DNA of 64,000 nucleotides from CAUZIZ01 sp965222655. GTDB lineage: Bacteria; Acidobacteriota; UBA6911; RPQK01; JAJDTT01. A program made the translations under genes and the position numbers. Under the pieces are notes generated by a model, which saw nothing but the letters and a program-made list of their open reading frames with translations, ran no database searches and was not told the DNA's origin. Location: contig CBDCUP010000022.1 of the NCBI GenBank assembly GCA_965222655.1, forward strand, positions 806,001-870,000. The letters run 5' to 3'. Of this stretch, positions 60,754-64,000 are shown in pieces (positions within the stretch are counted from its first letter, which is position 1; every line of letters begins with the position of its first letter).

Positions 60754-63700
60754 ATGAACATCGTCAGTGTCATGATTGGAACCGCATGCGGTCTTGCGGC
60801 AGCCGGCACATTTTATTTCACCTCGATGATCGCGTCCGCTCTGTTCGCAAGGAGCTTTTACCGGATCTACGCGCGGCTTCTTGTGGGTATTTGCGTGGTC
60901 ATGCTGCTGGTACCGTTTCTTCGCTGGATCTCCCCTCTTCTCTTCATCACGCGAGTGCTGTTGACGGCGGCTGATTACCTGGCCTTGCTGATTCTGGGTT
61001 ACGGAGTGGTGCGGTTCAACCGGGAATTCATGAAGAGTGTTTTCCTGGATCGCCGCTTTACCGCCTATTTCGTCCTGGGAACGTTGTCCGGTGCGGCTTT
61101 GGTGACGCTGGTGTTTCTTCACATCGCCGTGGCCTTCTCGGAGACGGGAGTCCTGGTGGGACCGGCTCACTATGGGCCCTTCTTGATGCTTCTGGCCGCC
61201 ATGATTTTTCACACCGATTACCATCTCAAGTCGGCAATGGGAACGGCGAGGCCTTTTACCTCTTTCACCTTCATCGGCTATGCCGTGTCCTTCGCGGCGC
61301 TTTGCCTGTCCATTCTGCCTTACTTCGGCGAGACAGCCGTGGCCCTTAGGCTCAGCCCCCTGCAGACGGTCCTGCTTGAGAACCTCAGCTCCGCCCAAAC
61401 CCTGTTGCTGGGGTGTTTCGTTTTCGCTGCACTGGTCTGGTATCTCGAATCGGTACCTTCCCTCTACCTGTTGCTTCTTTGCGCTTGTGGTTTTTACCAC
61501 GTCGTTTTCGCCCAGTGGTTGATCCGAGTTCAGCCCTCCAACTGGGCCCTGGTCTACTTGCCACTCATGGGTGTCTTGAACTGGCTGGTTCACTATTTTG
61601 AAGGTTGGGAACGTCAAAAGAGTTCCCGTGGCGGAGAAAAACGACGCTCTGCCCAGATCCTGGCCGATCGACCCCGCTTCGTGGTTCCTTTCAAGGTGAT
61701 TGGCTGGGCCCTTGCCGGGGCGCTGCTGGGGGTGACCTTGTGGACTCGATTTGGGGAAGTCCGGGATGGGTCTCCCATCTGGTTAACCACGACCTTGGCC
61801 ATCTACGCGATCTACTATTACGGTGCCAGTATTCTGTATAAGCGTCCTGTTCTCTTTTATGCAGGAAACCTGGCCGCGGGACTGGCCGTCCTGCTTGGGT
61901 TTGACAAGCCGTTTGGGACCCCTTCTGTGTTGGCCCTGGCTGCCCTGAGCCTCCTATGGGCTGGACTTACCTGGGCCGGGGAGCGTGCGGGGCTGAAGCG
62001 TGAGTACCGGAGAGTCCTTGCCGACAGTATTCTTATCTCCGCCTCGCTGGCTTACGTCATCGCGCTGTGGCGGCATCTGCATAGTTTGGACATCCTGGAT
62101 GTCTATCACTGGGGTCCCGTTTTAACGCTTGATGCGGCGGCTCTTTTCTTGACGGCTCTCTCACTGGTTGTTTGTGCCCATTACTACCGCTCGCGCCTGC
62201 CCATCTATGGCGCCCTGATTGCGGTGGCAGTCATTGCCCCGGGACTCAGTTCGCTGGCGGCTCTTCTGGCCTGGATGGGAGGGAAGATGATCCGTCGCCG
62301 GGTTGGCCCCGGGCCTTTGGATGACGAGGCTGAGGTAGTAGCTGTCTTGGGTCGGTTTGCCCTTCCTTTCCAATATGGCCGGCTCGTTCTTTTCTCGCGG
62401 GCCCTTTTTGAGGGAGCCTTGTTTTTCGCACTCCTTGGGCTGTTGATCTCCGGGTTGCAGATGTTCAGGCCGGCCTTTGCCTGGGCTCCGCTTCTATCCA
62501 TGCCTCTTGCCGCGCTGGTGCTGGGCCTGCTGACTCGGATCTATCGCTCTCCGTTGCTTTACGGCCTCTCTCTCTTTTTTGGGTACGTCTCCATCCATGA
62601 AGTCGTTCAAAAGCTGCTTCTCTCAGATCGGACGGTACCCGAGGCGATGGCGGCGCACCTGGCGGTCGTGGCGGTCGTTTCAATGATGGGCTGGGCCATC
62701 GCCACAGGTTATTCGGCCTGGTGCGACTTGCGGCTACGGCGCGTGGCCAAGGAGGAAAAGGAGGCGATCCGTGGCAGACGACTCTTCTATGGCGGGCTCC
62801 TTCATCACATGACTTTTGGGACAGCCCTGGTGGCTCTTGGGCTACTTTTTCTCATGAGCCTGGAGGCAAACCCTGAGAGCGTTCCGTCCCTTTTGCTTGC
62901 CGCAGCTGGGGTTCTGTCCCTTTTCTTTGGTCTCTCGGGAGCGGTTTACCAGGTCCACCTGTGGACCTACCTCTCTTTGACCGCCCTGAGTCTGGGTGTG
63001 CTGAACCTGCTGGCCGTTGTCAGCCTCCCCTGGCCGAGAGGACCTGCCACGGGGGTCTGCCTGGCAGCACTGGGTGTCCTTCTGGCTTTGGTGGCTGCTG
63101 CTTATGGAAGCGAGCCAAGCCGACGATCAAGGACGGTGCCGTGGGAGTTTTCCCCTCACCGTGGCCTAACTCGCCGTTTCCTTCTCTTGAAGCAAGGGAG
63201 AGGCATCTCTGGGCGGGTCCCTTGGCTGAGGCTTCACTCTTGCTGGCACTTCTGGGAGTGTTGCTTGTTTCGCTTAGCTGGGACATGAGACTGGCGACCC
63301 CGGTTCTAGCGACCTTTTGGCTTTCCGCCGGCGTTTTCGCCCTCGCAGCTTGGATGTATAGTGGGCCTGCTTTGACCTATATGGCCGCTGTGGCCCTAGG
63401 GGTGAGCACATATCCGCTGCTGGCGGTGATCGGTCAGTCGTACCTCGAAGGCGCGACCGTACTGACAGCGCTCGCCCTGGTCCTTTGGGCGGGCAGTTTC
63501 CTGGCAGAGAGAGGTTTTCCAGCGTCAGCTCCCGTGGAGGATAAAGAAGGGGAGGAGCCCTTCAACGGCCAGTACGTGTATGAAATTCCGCTGGCGCGAT
63601 GTGCTGCAGTTCTCTCCCTGATGGCAGTCATCCAGGGTTGGTTCTTGTGGGGAGTATCCGATTGGCAACTCCTTCTTGTCGCTTATCTGGGGGCAGCATT

Positions 63701-64000
63701 GGTTCTCTTCCTCTCGGCCAAAAACATGCAGATGGACGAGCGAAGTGCCGAGGCCCGCTGCTTTGTCTACCTGGCGGGTCTTTGTATTGGAGCTGCCCAG
63801 ATCATGACCCTCTCGATTCATTGGGGTGATCCCGTACTAGGGGTGACTACAGCCGGGTTCTCGATGGTCCTGGCATGCGTGGGTCTGGTCTTGCTGAACA
63901 AGCTTTCTTGGGTAAAGGCTGGGGAAACGGTCTCAACCTTTCGGAGTGTGTACGGGGAACCTTTGGTCCATTTGGCACTGGTCTTCCCACTTCTGGCGGT
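60754..64000 (+). CDS. Very large polytopic membrane protein, frameshifted and cut by window end
   Basis: From ATG 60754 (GGGGGA upstream), or fused to the previous frame, the sequence encodes more than 20 hydrophobic helices. The frame as given stops at 63288 after an atypical basic tail. In a second frame, open from about 63100-63180, the hydrophobic pattern continues (SLLLALLGVLLVSLSWDMRL, LAALSMYS-like helices) to the window edge. A single indel in that stretch would make one protein of over 1000 residues. I do not recognise a named family; DUF2339-like multi-helix proteins are the closest by layout. The 3' end lies outside the window. Confidence 0.6.

Noticed and set aside
1..64000. CRISPR arrays, rRNA, tRNA or prophage genes
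   Set aside because: No regularly spaced direct repeats, no rRNA signatures, no convincing cloverleaf with a T-arm consensus, and no phage structural genes were seen.

Overview
The window looks like a chromosomal piece of an environmental, probably Gram-negative bacterium of moderately high GC. Several gene types are common in Acidobacteriota and in Planctomycetota/Verrucomicrobiota: a DUF1549/DUF1553 cytochrome followed by a DUF1501 protein, PQQ-type beta-propellers, a CehA/McbA metallohydrolase, and secreted five-bladed-propeller proteins with Tat or Sec signals. I cannot fix the phylum from sequence alone. No rRNA, tRNA, CRISPR array or prophage was seen.

1-23.7 kb is mostly single or paired metabolic and secreted genes: an Old Yellow Enzyme reductase, two tandem RoxA-like diheme cytochromes (one frameshifted), a propeller protein with a TauD-type dioxygenase, an AhpD-like protein, a secreted protein with a von Hippel-Lindau beta-like domain, a fused MFS/spermidine-synthase protein, an M20 amidohydrolase, two PQQ-propeller proteins, YggT and RtcB. 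Non-autonomous repeats (MITE-like elements and large hairpins) lie between these genes. 23.7-28.3 kb is a scrambled interval: an SDR gene, two intact PIN toxin-antitoxin operons, two decayed ones, gene fragments (NHL propeller, nitrilase) and repeats. 28.3-39.2 kb holds the DUF1549/DUF1501 pair, the metallohydrolase, two more secreted propeller proteins and a second TauD-type enzyme. 39.6-40.6 kb contains remnants of an ATPase and possibly an esterase.

40.7-53.1 kb is the most interesting part: a tightly packed, mostly ATGA-overlapping run of lipid genes. They are a membrane desaturase, a CDP-archaeol-synthase-like cytidylyltransferase, a rifampin-phosphotransferase-like dikinase, a UbiA-like membrane protein, a methyltransferase, a fatty-acyl-AMP ligase, a fused ACP-thioester-reductase-kinase, a CDP-alcohol phosphatidyltransferase and a PlsC acyltransferase. 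Together they suggest a route from a free fatty acid to a reduced (aldehyde/alcohol) chain that enters an unusual, possibly ether-type, phospholipid.

53.4-64 kb has a penicillin-acylase-type hydrolase, a GntR-type regulator, a creatinase/M24-fold protein lacking canonical metal ligands, a pspA gene broken by two insertions (one a clear MITE whose removal restores the reading frame), and a very large membrane protein that runs off the window. A 20-22 bp imperfect dyad occurs upstream of the acylase, the regulator and pspA and may define a small regulon. Several genes carry apparent single-base frameshifts, so some could be assembly errors rather than real decay.
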